Positions 36,490-44,470 of a stretch of 64,000 bases of DNA are shown here, one piece after another. Under the pieces are notes generated by a model. The model saw only the letters and a program-made list of their open reading frames with translations. It was not told where the DNA came from and ran no database searches. Within the stretch, counting starts at the first letter, position 1. Each line of letters starts with the position of its first letter. The translations under genes and the position numbers were made by a program. The DNA is from Kribbella pratensis (lineage in GTDB: Bacteria > Actinomycetota > Actinomycetes > Propionibacteriales > Kribbellaceae), in the NCBI RefSeq assembly GCF_004365355.1, contig NZ_SODP01000005.1, positions 430,358 to 494,357 on the forward strand. Direction: 5' to 3'.

Positions 36490-37170
36490 GTGAAAATGCG
36501 GAAAGCGATTGTTGTCGGGCTGGTCGTAGCGAGTGTCGGAGCCGTCGCGGCGTGCGGCGGCCAGAAGAAGGACGATGCGGCCGCGTCGCCGGTGGTGGTC
36601 ACCTCGGCGAGGCCGACGCCGACGCCGTTGAACGACGCACGAGCGGCCGCAGCGCTCGCGACCGGCGGCCTCGGGGTCAAGGACATGCCAGGGATGCGGC
36701 CGTTGGGTGCGCCGATCACGACTTTGAACTCGCCGACCGTTGCCGGCCTGTGCGGGACGACCGCGGCGGGGCTGACCAGCGAGAAGCTGCGGATGGCCCG
36801 GCGGCAGCTGGTGTGGAGCGCGGGTCCGTCGGAGTTCGTGTCGGAGGAGCGGATCGTCTACCAGCAAGGCGGCGTACAGGCTGCGCTGAAGGATCTCCGG
36901 ACCTTGAGCACGATCTGCCCGGACCGGATCGGCGTACAGCCGGCGCCGACCCGTGCGAAGCTTCCGGCGGGCTCGATGGCGATCTCGTCCCACGGCACGG
37001 GGCAGGGAGGGGACTCCTACGCTGTCCCGGTGGGGAACCGGCTGCTCGTCGTGTTGTGGTCGAACTGGACCAGGTCACCCGAACCGGCTGCCATCCGAAC
37101 GGCTCTCGCCACCGCGCGCTCCGTCGTCGTCCAGCGCGAGCAGCCGACCCTCCAGGCGCTCGCCGGCTGA
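36490..37170 (+). CDS. Putative lipoprotein of unknown function
   Basis: About 226 residues with a lipoprotein signal: basic VKMRKA, hydrophobic IVVGLVVASVGAV and lipobox ending AACGG, so Cys is near residue 19. The mature part starts with a Ala/Ser/Thr/Pro linker and an undefined sensor-like domain with cysteines (AGLCGTT, STICPDR). It resembles the family of exported 'sensor domain' lipoproteins of actinomycetes in general pattern only. Starts at GTG 36490 or ATG 36496 (or ATG 36478) cannot be distinguished; there is no clear ribosome-binding site. Confidence 0.7.
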   Translation: MKMRKAIVVGLVVASVGAVAACGGQKKDDAAASPVVVTSARPTPTPLNDARAAAALATGGLGVKDMPGMRPLGAPITTLNSPTVAGLCGTTAAGLTSEKLRMARRQLVWSAGPSEFVSEERIVYQQGGVQAALKDLRTLSTICPDRIGVQPAPTRAKLPAGSMAISSHGTGQGGDSYAVPVGNRLLVVLWSNWTRSPEPAAIRTALATARSVVVQREQPTLQALAG

Positions 37171-37276
37171 CCTGACAACGTCGGCACTCGCCCTTGACGG
37201 ACGAGCTTGAGTACGCCACCCTCGATCGCGAGAGCGCTCTCATCCACCGAACCGCCCCTAGGTGAGGAGAGTTCAG

Positions 37277-38395
37277 ATGAAGGTCTTACTGGCCGCCGTG
37301 ATCACGGCGGGTGTGTTGACCGTGCCCGCCCAAGCGCTAGCCGCGCCCGAACCACTGGCTGTGGCCGGCCAAGCGGCTGCCATGCAACGTGACTTCGGGC
37401 TGACCGATCAGCAGCTGCAGCAACGGCTCAAGGCCGAGACGTCGGCCGCCAAGCTGTTGCCCGCGGCCCAGAAAGCAGCAGGCACCGCGTTCGGCGGAGC
37501 TTGGTACGACCCTGCGACGCAGAAGTTGGTCGTGGGCGTGGTCGGGTCCGACCGCGCGGCCGCCGTACGGGCAACAGGCGCCGCGGTGACCGCCGTACCG
37601 GTGACTGCGAAGACGCTGGACCACCGGAAGGCCGCCGTCGACAAGCTGGCCGGCAAGGCTGTGCCGAATGCTGTCAGCGGCTGGTCTGCCGACCCGAAGA
37701 CCGGCAGCGTGGTCATCAACGTCCAAGCAGGCAAGCGATCCCCGGCCGTCGACGCGTTCGTGGCCAAGGTCGCCAAGACCGGCGTTGTGACCGTCAAGGA
37801 GGTCGCAGCGCAAGCGCCACGTACGTACGCCGCCGGCACGGTCGGCGGCGACCCGTACTACGTCAGCAACATCCGCTGCTCGATCGGCTTCTCGGTGTAC
37901 GGCGGCTACGTCACCGCGGGCCACTGCGGCCGTAGCGGCATCGTGCGGGGCTGGGACGGATCGGACCAGGGCTCGTTCCAGGGCTGGTCGTTCCCGGGCA
38001 ACGACTACGCGTGGGTGGCGACCGGCTATGGCTGGTGGACCGTCCCGGTCGTCCTCGGCTGGGGACAGGTGAGCGACCAACTGGTCCGCGGGTCGTGGGA
38101 GGCGCCGATCGGCTCGTCGGTGTGCCGGAGCGGTTCGACGTCGCACTGGCACTGCGGCACGATCCTGGCCAAGAACGAGACCGTGAACTACGGCAACGGC
38201 GCTCTGTTCTACGGCGCGACCAAGACCAACGTCTGTGCCGAGGGTGGCGATTCTGGTGGGTCGTTCATCACCGGCGACCAGGCGCAGGGTGTCACGTCCG
38301 GCGGCTGGGGTGACTGCACCAGCGGCGGCGAGACGTGGTTCCAGCCGGTCAACGAGATCCTGCAGGCGTACGGCCTGACTCTGCAGACCGCGTAG
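37277..38395 (+). CDS. Secreted S1 serine protease (alpha-lytic/streptogrisin type) with prodomain
   Basis: A 372-residue preproenzyme. Signal peptide about 1-22 (ending ALAA), then an alpha-lytic-type prodomain to about residue 185, including DPKTGSVVINVQAGK. The mature protease has the catalytic triad His216 (VTAGHCG), Asp243 (GNDYAW) and Ser326 (GGDSGGSF), with cysteines 201/217 and 283/293 placed for disulfides. Like its relatives it should be secreted and self-processed, with broad substrate use. ATG 37277 has GAGGAG 10-15 bases upstream. It ends at a strong terminator hairpin. Confidence 0.92.
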   Translation: MKVLLAAVITAGVLTVPAQALAAPEPLAVAGQAAAMQRDFGLTDQQLQQRLKAETSAAKLLPAAQKAAGTAFGGAWYDPATQKLVVGVVGSDRAAAVRATGAAVTAVPVTAKTLDHRKAAVDKLAGKAVPNAVSGWSADPKTGSVVINVQAGKRSPAVDAFVAKVAKTGVVTVKEVAAQAPRTYAAGTVGGDPYYVSNIRCSIGFSVYGGYVTAGHCGRSGIVRGWDGSDQGSFQGWSFPGNDYAWVATGYGWWTVPVVLGWGQVSDQLVRGSWEAPIGSSVCRSGSTSHWHCGTILAKNETVNYGNGALFYGATKTNVCAEGGDSGGSFITGDQAQGVTSGGWGDCTSGGETWFQPVNEILQAYGLTLQTA

Positions 38396-38400
38396 AAATG

Positions 38401-38436
38401 CCTGTGGATCCCCTTGCGTGCAAGGGGATCCACAGG
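38401..38436. terminator. Perfect 16-bp hairpin between protease and flotillin genes
   Basis: Arms at 38401-38416 and 38421-38436 are exact reverse complements with the loop CGTG; each arm contains GGATCC. It lies between two convergent genes and presumably terminates both. There is no long U-run on either side. Confidence 0.8.
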
Positions 38437-38443
38437 TCGGCTG

Positions 38444-39799
38444 TCAGGCCGGGTTGTCCGCCACAGACTCCAGGGCCGGCTTGTCGTCCTCGACCTTCTT
38501 GCTGGCCAGCGACTCGATCAGCTGCTTGGCCAGCGCGAAGCCCGAGCCACCCATCGTGATCGTCTTGACCAGGGTGTCCTCGATGCCCTGCGCACCGTTC
38601 AGCACGACCATGTTGCCGACCTTGTCGAAGGACGACGACGCGGCCCGGACGATCTCCGGGTAGGCCTCGGCCAGTTGCTGCGCGACGACCGCGTCGGTGT
38701 TCGTGGCCAGCGCCTCGGCACGCGCCTTGATACCGGCCGCCTCGGCCATCGCCTTCGCTTGGACGGCGGACGCCTCGGCCTTACCGGTCAGCTCGGTCGC
38801 CTTCGCCTGCGCCTCACCACGCAGCTGGACCTCCCGCGCGTTCGCCTCGGCGGCGGCGATCTGCGCGTCCCGGGCGGCCTGGGCCAGCGTGCGCTGCTTG
38901 TACGCCTCGGCGTCGGCCGGCTTCAGCACCGACGACTCCAGCTGCTTCTCGGCCAGCGAGGCGTTCAGCTTCGCGGTCTCCGTCTCGGCGACGACGACCT
39001 CCTGCTTGGCCAGCGCGGCCGCGAGCGGTCCGGCCTGGAACGACTTCGACGTGGCCTGGTCGACCTCGGCCTGGTACCCGGCCTTCGCGATCTCGCTCTC
39101 CCGGATCGCAGCCGCCTTGGCGGCAGCGGCGACCTGCTCGCGCTCGGTCGCCTCCCGGTCCCGCTCGGCCTGCGCGATCCGGGCCGCAGCCTCGACCGCG
39201 GCGGCCTGCGGACGGCCCAGGTTCCTGATGTAGCCGGACTCGTCGTCGATCTCCTGGATCTGCAGCGAGTCGACCACCAGGCCGAGCTTCTCCATGTCCC
39301 CGGCCAGCGAGCCGCGAATGTTCGTGGTCAGCGTCTCCCGGTCGTGCAGCATCTCCTCGACCGTGGTCGAACCGACGATCGCTCGCAGGTGACCGGCGAA
39401 CAGTTCGTGGATGGTGCTCATCACCTGCTCGTCGCTCTGCTCCAGGAACCGCCGGGCCGCGTTGGCGATGGAGCCGTAGTCGTCACCGACCTTGTACGCC
39501 GTGACGCCCTTGATGTGCAGCGGGATGCCCTGGCTGGACACGCAGGTCACCGTCAACGGCGTGGCGCGGATGTCGAGCGGCAGCCGCCGTACGGTCTGAA
39601 AACCTGGGAGAACCGCGGTGCCGCGGCCGACCACGATCTTGAAGCCGAGGGTCTCGTTGACCTGCTCGGTGCTGGAGTGCGCGCCGAGGCCGGAGATGAT
39701 CAGAGCCTCGTTCGGCTCCGCCACCCGCCAGACCATCCGGAACACGATGAGCAGGGCCACCACCGCGACTGCGGCGACGGCCACATACGTCCAGAGCAT
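38444..39799 (-). CDS. Flotillin / SPFH-domain protein
   Basis: A 451-residue flotillin-like protein with one N-terminal membrane anchor (LWTYVAVAAVAVVALLIVF), an SPFH domain (about 30-200: RVAEPNEALIISGLG, PLDIRATPLTVTCVSSQGIPLHIKGV), and a long Ala/Glu-rich coiled coil (about 200-400) ending in GSGFALAKQLIESL. Flotillins organise membrane microdomains. ATG 39799 with GGAGGGGAA in front was chosen over a longer frame. It follows the NfeD-like gene by 19 bases, the usual pairing. It faces the protease gene. Confidence 0.9.
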   Translation of the reverse strand: MLWTYVAVAAVAVVALLIVFRMVWRVAEPNEALIISGLGAHSSTEQVNETLGFKIVVGRGTAVLPGFQTVRRLPLDIRATPLTVTCVSSQGIPLHIKGVTAYKVGDDYGSIANAARRFLEQSDEQVMSTIHELFAGHLRAIVGSTTVEEMLHDRETLTTNIRGSLAGDMEKLGLVVDSLQIQEIDDESGYIRNLGRPQAAAVEAAARIAQAERDREATEREQVAAAAKAAAIRESEIAKAGYQAEVDQATSKSFQAGPLAAALAKQEVVVAETETAKLNASLAEKQLESSVLKPADAEAYKQRTLAQAARDAQIAAAEANAREVQLRGEAQAKATELTGKAEASAVQAKAMAEAAGIKARAEALATNTDAVVAQQLAEAYPEIVRAASSSFDKVGNMVVLNGAQGIEDTLVKTITMGGSGFALAKQLIESLASKKVEDDKPALESVADNPA

Positions 39800-39818
39800 T
39801 TCCCCTCCAGGGAATGAG

Positions 39819-40013
39819 TTAGAGAGCGCGAGCGACGTACACGGTGCGGGGTGGGTCGTAGTCGACCACGACGACCTGCGTCCCCACCTCGAGTACCTCG
39901 TCGGTCGCGGGGTAAGCGTAGAAGGCTTCGGTGGCACCGCGGACCGGCAGCATCACCTCGCCGACGATCCCGGGTGCGATCCGGCCGATCACCCGCCCCC
40001 GTTTGCCTACCAT
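39819..40013 (-). CDS. NfeD-like OB-fold protein, partner of flotillin
   Basis: Only 64 residues: MVGKRGRVIGRIAPG, then GEVMLPVRG and VLEVGTQVVVVDYDPPRTVYV. This is the C-terminal NfeD-type OB domain (the GK-G-V....G-V pattern and closing VVVxVDxxTLYV), without the membrane helices of full NfeD. ATG 40013 has a strong ribosome-binding site (GGAGGGGC). NfeD-like and SPFH genes are commonly adjacent and the proteins are thought to work together. It is the first gene of a two-gene operon, divergent from the EACC1-caspase genes. Confidence 0.75.
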   Translation of the reverse strand: MVGKRGRVIGRIAPGIVGEVMLPVRGATEAFYAYPATDEVLEVGTQVVVVDYDPPRTVYVARAL

Positions 40014-40143
40014 GTTGCCCCTCCGACGCGGCCCGGCTTGCTCCAGTTCCCCGAATGCTAGCTGGCCGTGAGTCTTGTCGCCGGGTCGGAGCAGGAGGAT
40101 CGTGGAGGAGTCGGCACGGCCTGGGGGAATGGGGGAGGGGGCC

Positions 40144-40527
40144 ATGGGCGACGACGTACTGGTTGGCGTCACCGAAGCGGGGGCCGACGACGCACGCCTC
40201 GAGGACCTGGCGCTGCTGTTGCGGCAGGAGTTGTTGTCCCTCGACGTGCGGGCCGTGGAGCCGTACCGCGACGGCGAAGCGCCGGACGGGACACGCGGCG
40301 CGCTGGCCGCGATCGCCGGCGTGCTGAGCGTTTCGCTCGCCCCTGGTCTGCAGGTGCTCGGTTCGGTGGTCGCTGTGGTGCGGGAGTGGTTGCGGCGGGC
40401 CGGTGACGGCCGGACGGTGAAGCTGACCATCGACAACGACGTGATCGAGCTGACCGGCACCACCGACGAGGTGCAGCAGCAACTGGTCGATGCCTTCGTA
40501 CGACGGCACGCCGGAGCGGACGGGTGA
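40144..40527 (+). CDS. Effector-associated constant component EACC1
   Basis: A 127-residue protein matching the EACC1 family by pattern: a first alpha/beta half (LVGVTEAGADDARLEDLALL, LLSLDVRAVEP), a glycine-rich hinge (DGTRGALAAIAGVL), a hydrophobic helix (VLGSVVAVVREWLRRAG), and a final strand-helix unit (TVKLTIDNDVIELTG, DEVQQQLVDAFVRRH). EACC1 proteins recur in actinobacterial conflict systems next to varied effectors, here a caspase-like protease. The start ATG 40144 has GGAGGGGG in front. It ends one base before the caspase gene, so the two are co-translated. Confidence 0.72.
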   Translation: MGDDVLVGVTEAGADDARLEDLALLLRQELLSLDVRAVEPYRDGEAPDGTRGALAAIAGVLSVSLAPGLQVLGSVVAVVREWLRRAGDGRTVKLTIDNDVIELTGTTDEVQQQLVDAFVRRHAGADG

Positions 40528-40528
40528 G

Positions 40529-42736
40529 ATGGACGGTTCGCGGGTCGCGCTCGTGGTGGCGAACGATCAGTACGACGATCCCGGTCTGAAGCGACTCGTC
40601 GCGCCGGCGCAGGACGCGGCCGCGCTGGCCGGCGTACTGGCGGATCCGGCGGTCGGCGGGTTCGACGTACAGGTACTGCGGAACGCGCCGGCGCAGGACA
40701 TCCGGTTCGCGGTCGAGGACTTCTTCGCCGACCGCAACCCGGAAGACCTGCTGTTGCTGCACTTCTCCTGCCACGGACTGAAGAACTCTGCCGGGGAGCT
40801 GTTCCTGGCGGTGGCCGACACCAAGCCCGCGCGGCTCGCGTCGACCGCAGTGGCGGCGGACTTCGTCAACCGGCAGATGGCGGACAGCCGCGCGCAGCGG
40901 ATCGCCTTGTTCCTGGACTGTTGCTACGGCGGTGCGTTCCCGCGCGGCATGGTCGTTCGGGCCGCCGGTGAGGCACAGGTGCAGGACGCCTTTGCCAAGC
41001 AGGCCGAAGTAGGTGGCGGGCGCGGCCGGGTCGTGATCACCGCGTCCAGCGCGATGGAATACGCCTTCGAAGGCGGCCAGTTGGCGTCCGACGCGTCCAA
41101 GCCGGCGCCGTCGGTCTTCACCGGCGCCGTGGTGGACGGGCTGACGACCGGCGAGGCGGACCGGGACGGCGACGGCTGGGTAGGCCTGACCGAGTTGGTC
41201 GGCTTCGTCACCGACCGGATCCACCGGGTCACGCCGAACCAGAACCCGCAGATGTGGACCTTCGGCTCGCAGGGCGAGCTGCTGATCGCCCGCAGCCGGG
41301 TACGCCGGATCACGCCGGCGCCGCTCGCGCCGGAACTGACCCAGGCAATGGAGAGTCCGTTGCCAGCGGCAAGGTTCGGGGTGGTCGACTACCTGCGCGA
41401 ACATCTGTACGACCAGGACCTCGGGCAGGCGTACGCCGCTTGGAAGGCCCTGCGCCAGATGATCGACGACGACAGCCGCAAGGTCTCCGAGGCCGCGTCC
41501 GAGGCTTTGTCGACGGCTGAACTCAAAGTCACACCCTCATCGGTCGACCTGGTCGGCGCGGCTCCCGCCGAGCTACGCCTGTCCGGCCCGCCCATCGCGC
41601 TGACGGCGGCGGCGTCGCCGAGCGATCCGTGGTTGAAGCTCTCCCAGGAAGGCGACGTCATCCGGGTGCACGCCGAGCAGCCCGGTCCCGGTGTCCACGA
41701 AGGCTCGGTTGCGCTCGCGGGGCCGGCCGGGGAGCGCGTCGTACCCGTTCGTCTGACCGTCCCGGACACCGAATCCGAGCCGCCGGCTCCACCTCCCGAG
41801 CCCGAACCGCAACCCGAGCCCGTGCCTGCTCCCGTCCCGGAACCGCCCCACGCCGAACCGGCCGCGGCGACGCGGCGGACTGCGCAACCTCAACCGGCAG
41901 CCGCGCAATCGGTGGCAGCGCAACCGGTGGCAGGGCAACCTCAGCCGGTGGCAGCGCCAGCTGAACCGGGGGCCGCGTCCCTGACCGACAGGGCGCCTCG
42001 CCCGCCGTGGTGGCTGATCGCGGTGCTGATCGCCGGTAGTGCGTTTCTCGTCCTCGTGAACTGGCCCGGCGCGCCCTACTCCCGCAAGCTCTGGTACGAC
42101 TCGAACCAGGGCTGGTACCTGTACCGGACCTGGTACGACCCGGCCATCTGGGGCTCGCTCGTCGCTCTCCTCGCGGCCGTCGTCGCGCGCTGGGCCGGGA
42201 CGATCGCGCTGGGCGTCGTGGCCGGTTGCGCGGTGGCTGCGATCGAGGGCGCCGTACTGATCGTCGGCGGCGGTATCTCGGCCGACGAGACCTCCGCATG
42301 GGTCGTGACGGCCGTGACCGCGCTCGCGATCGGCGTCGTACTCGTGATCGTCATGAAACCGTCGGTCGGGCCGCTGTGGCCGGTCTGGCTGCCGGCCGCC
42401 GGGATGGTTGTTGCCGGGGGCATCTTGCTGGTGCTCAGCGCGGTCGTCCCGCATGGTGACGGCGTGTCGTTCTTCATGGTCACCCCGCTGGCGCTCCTGG
42501 ACGCGATCGTGTCGCTCGCCCTTGCCTGGCCGGCCCTGGCCGCGGCCGACGCCAGGACCAGGACCTGGCTGACCGCGACCGTGGTGACCTACTCGGCCCT
42601 CGGCATCCTCGGCGGCGTTCCGGCCCTGACGCAGGGGCACTCGGCGGCCGACTTCCTCACCGGCCTGTTCGGCAACGCACTGGTCGCGATCGGCGTCCTC
42701 ATCAGCCTCGGACGGCGCCTTCCGTCGCACCCTTGA
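40529..42736 (+). CDS. Caspase-like protease with Ig-like domain and C-terminal membrane helices
   Basis: A 735-residue protein. Residues 1-255 form a caspase (peptidase C14) domain: RVALVVANDQYDDPGLKRL, His82 in HFSCHGLKN, and the catalytic Cys132 in LFLDCCYGGAF. Residues about 265-330 are a helical repeat (ELTQAMESPLPAARFGVVDYL). Residues about 332-412 look like a beta-sandwich of BACON/Ig type. A Pro/Glu/Ala-rich linker (415-490) leads to about seven membrane helices. The layout fits membrane-tethered effectors of conflict systems, which would cleave targets on activation. The last 35 bases overlap the convergent permease gene. Confidence 0.8.
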   Translation: MDGSRVALVVANDQYDDPGLKRLVAPAQDAAALAGVLADPAVGGFDVQVLRNAPAQDIRFAVEDFFADRNPEDLLLLHFSCHGLKNSAGELFLAVADTKPARLASTAVAADFVNRQMADSRAQRIALFLDCCYGGAFPRGMVVRAAGEAQVQDAFAKQAEVGGGRGRVVITASSAMEYAFEGGQLASDASKPAPSVFTGAVVDGLTTGEADRDGDGWVGLTELVGFVTDRIHRVTPNQNPQMWTFGSQGELLIARSRVRRITPAPLAPELTQAMESPLPAARFGVVDYLREHLYDQDLGQAYAAWKALRQMIDDDSRKVSEAASEALSTAELKVTPSSVDLVGAAPAELRLSGPPIALTAAASPSDPWLKLSQEGDVIRVHAEQPGPGVHEGSVALAGPAGERVVPVRLTVPDTESEPPAPPPEPEPQPEPVPAPVPEPPHAEPAAATRRTAQPQPAAAQSVAAQPVAGQPQPVAAPAEPGAASLTDRAPRPPWWLIAVLIAGSAFLVLVNWPGAPYSRKLWYDSNQGWYLYRTWYDPAIWGSLVALLAAVVARWAGTIALGVVAGCAVAAIEGAVLIVGGGISADETSAWVVTAVTALAIGVVLVIVMKPSVGPLWPVWLPAAGMVVAGGILLVLSAVVPHGDGVSFFMVTPLALLDAIVSLALAWPALAAADARTRTWLTATVVTYSALGILGGVPALTQGHSAADFLTGLFGNALVAIGVLISLGRRLPSHP

Positions 42737-43529
42737 TGAACTGGCGGGCGAAGATCCCGAAGATGATCACCAGCGGCACCATCGCCATCAATGCACCCGT
42801 CATCACCATGCTGTAGTCGACGCCGTGCGAGCGGTTCAACGTCGACAGGGCGACCTGCAGGGTCAGGTGGTTCGGGTTCGTCAGCACGATCAGCGGCCAC
42901 ATGTAGTCGTTCCATGAACCGACGAACGTGAAGATCCCGAGGAACGCCAGCGCCGGCCGCGCCGACGGCAGCGCCACGTGCCAGTACGTGCCGAAGAACC
43001 CGCAGCCGTCCAGTGTCGCCGCCTCGACGAGTTCGTCGTGGATCGAGTTCTGGAAGTACTGCCGCATCCAGAAGATGCCGAACGCGTTCGCCGCACCCGG
43101 GATGATCAGCGCCTTCAGCGAACCGACCCACCCGAGCAACGCCATCGTCTGGAACTGTGGTACGGCGGACAACTGCGCCGGCAGCAGCATCGTCGCGAGC
43201 AGGATCACGAACAGCGCGTTCCGCCCCGGGAACCGGAACTTCGCGAACGTGAACGCCGCCAGCGAGTCAAAGAACAGCACGAGCAACGTGGTCGAGATCG
43301 CCACCGTCGCGGTGTTGGCCATCGACTGGAAGAACGCGACGTTGTCCAGCACCTGCCGGACGTTGTCGCCGAAGTGGCCGCCGAACGTGAACTTCGGCGG
43401 GAACCGGTAGATGTCCGCGGTCGTGTTCGACGCCATGATGATCGTCCACACGAACGGGAACATGAACACCAACAGAGCCAGCACCAGTACGGCGTGCAGC
43501 GCGATCCCGCGCCAGCGGTAACGCGTCAT
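42702..43529 (-). CDS. Carbohydrate ABC transporter permease (MalG type)
   Basis: A 275-residue inner-membrane permease of the sugar-uptake (CUT1) family, six membrane helices, with the EAA cytoplasmic loop (HDELVEAATLDGCGFFGTYWHVALPSARPAL) that contacts the ATPase. It is the last of four co-oriented genes, overlapping the preceding permease gene by four bases. No ATPase gene is in the cluster; actinobacteria often use a shared MsiK-type ATPase. Its stop overlaps the convergent caspase gene by 35 bases. Confidence 0.93.
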   Translation of the reverse strand: MTRYRWRGIALHAVLVLALLVFMFPFVWTIIMASNTTADIYRFPPKFTFGGHFGDNVRQVLDNVAFFQSMANTATVAISTTLLVLFFDSLAAFTFAKFRFPGRNALFVILLATMLLPAQLSAVPQFQTMALLGWVGSLKALIIPGAANAFGIFWMRQYFQNSIHDELVEAATLDGCGFFGTYWHVALPSARPALAFLGIFTFVGSWNDYMWPLIVLTNPNHLTLQVALSTLNRSHGVDYSMVMTGALMAMVPLVIIFGIFARQFIKGATEGAVRG

Positions 43530-44470
43530 CGGTCGTCGCTCCGTCCGCGGAAGATCCGCCAGTTGATTGCCGTGAACAACAACACGAGCAGGAAGATGCT
43601 CAGCGCGATCGCGGCGGCGTACCCGTAGTCGTTGTCCAGGAACGCGGTCCGGTAGAACAGCAGCACTACGGTCATCCCGCTCTGCCCGGTGCCGCCGCTG
43701 TTGCCGACCATCACCTGCGGCTCGGTGAACGTCTGCAGTCCGCCGATGGTCGAGATGACGACGGTGAACAGGATGACCGGACGCAACTGCGGCAACGTGA
43801 TCGAGAACAGCGTCCGGACCGGACCGGCGCCGTCGACCTTGGCCGCCTCGTACTGCTCCTTCGGGATCGCCTGCAGTCCGGCCAGGTAGATCAGCGTGTT
43901 GTACCCGACCCATTGCCACACGATCATCGTCGAGATCGCGATCTTGATCCCCCACGGCTGCCCGAGCCAGTCCTGCTGCGGGATACCGAGCGAGCGCAGC
44001 GCGGCGTTCACCAGCCCGAAGTTCGTGCTGAAGATCGAGCTGAAGAAGATCGCCATCGCGACCAGCGAGGTGACGTTCGGGATGAAGTACGCGATCCGGT
44101 ACACGTTGGTGAACCGGACCGCCGACTGGAGCATCACCGCGAGCAGGAGCGCGATCACGAGCGTCGGGACCGTCGACATGAAGAACAGCACGATCGTGTT
44201 CTCCAACGCCGTCCAGAACGTCGGGTCGTGGACCAGGAACTCGAAGTTGCCCAGCCCGGTGAACCTGCGGGCGCTCAGGCCGTCCCAACGCTGGAACGCC
44301 AGCACGATGGTCGACAGCATCGGGTAGAGCCCGAACACCGCGAACAGGATGTAGAACGGCGACAGCGCCAGATAGAACCGCCAGTACGACCAGATCCGCC
44401 GCCCGGGCCGCTGTCCCCTTCCGGTCAGCGGCTCGGTCGCGGCAGCAGGCACCGTCGCGGTACTGGTCAC
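43526..44470 (-). CDS. Carbohydrate ABC transporter permease (MalF type)
   Basis: A 314-residue CUT1-family permease. After a ~25-residue cytoplasmic N terminus it has six membrane helices, beginning YLALSPFYILFAVFGLYPML. The EAA loop is KEQYEAAKVDGAGPVRTLFSITLPQLRP. GTG 44470 was chosen because AGGAG precedes it and because it overlaps the binding-protein stop (GTGA); a longer frame runs back into that gene. It forms the translocation pore with the second permease. Confidence 0.93.
   Translation of the reverse strand: MTSTATVPAAATEPLTGRGQRPGRRIWSYWRFYLALSPFYILFAVFGLYPMLSTIVLAFQRWDGLSARRFTGLGNFEFLVHDPTFWTALENTIVLFFMSTVPTLVIALLLAVMLQSAVRFTNVYRIAYFIPNVTSLVAMAIFFSSIFSTNFGLVNAALRSLGIPQQDWLGQPWGIKIAISTMIVWQWVGYNTLIYLAGLQAIPKEQYEAAKVDGAGPVRTLFSITLPQLRPVILFTVVISTIGGLQTFTEPQVMVGNSGGTGQSGMTVVLLFYRTAFLDNDYGYAAAIALSIFLLVLLFTAINWRIFRGRSDDR

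Noticed and set aside
38444-42736. Prophage or genomic island around the caspase operon
   Set aside because: No integrase, tRNA, direct-repeat ends or change in base composition.
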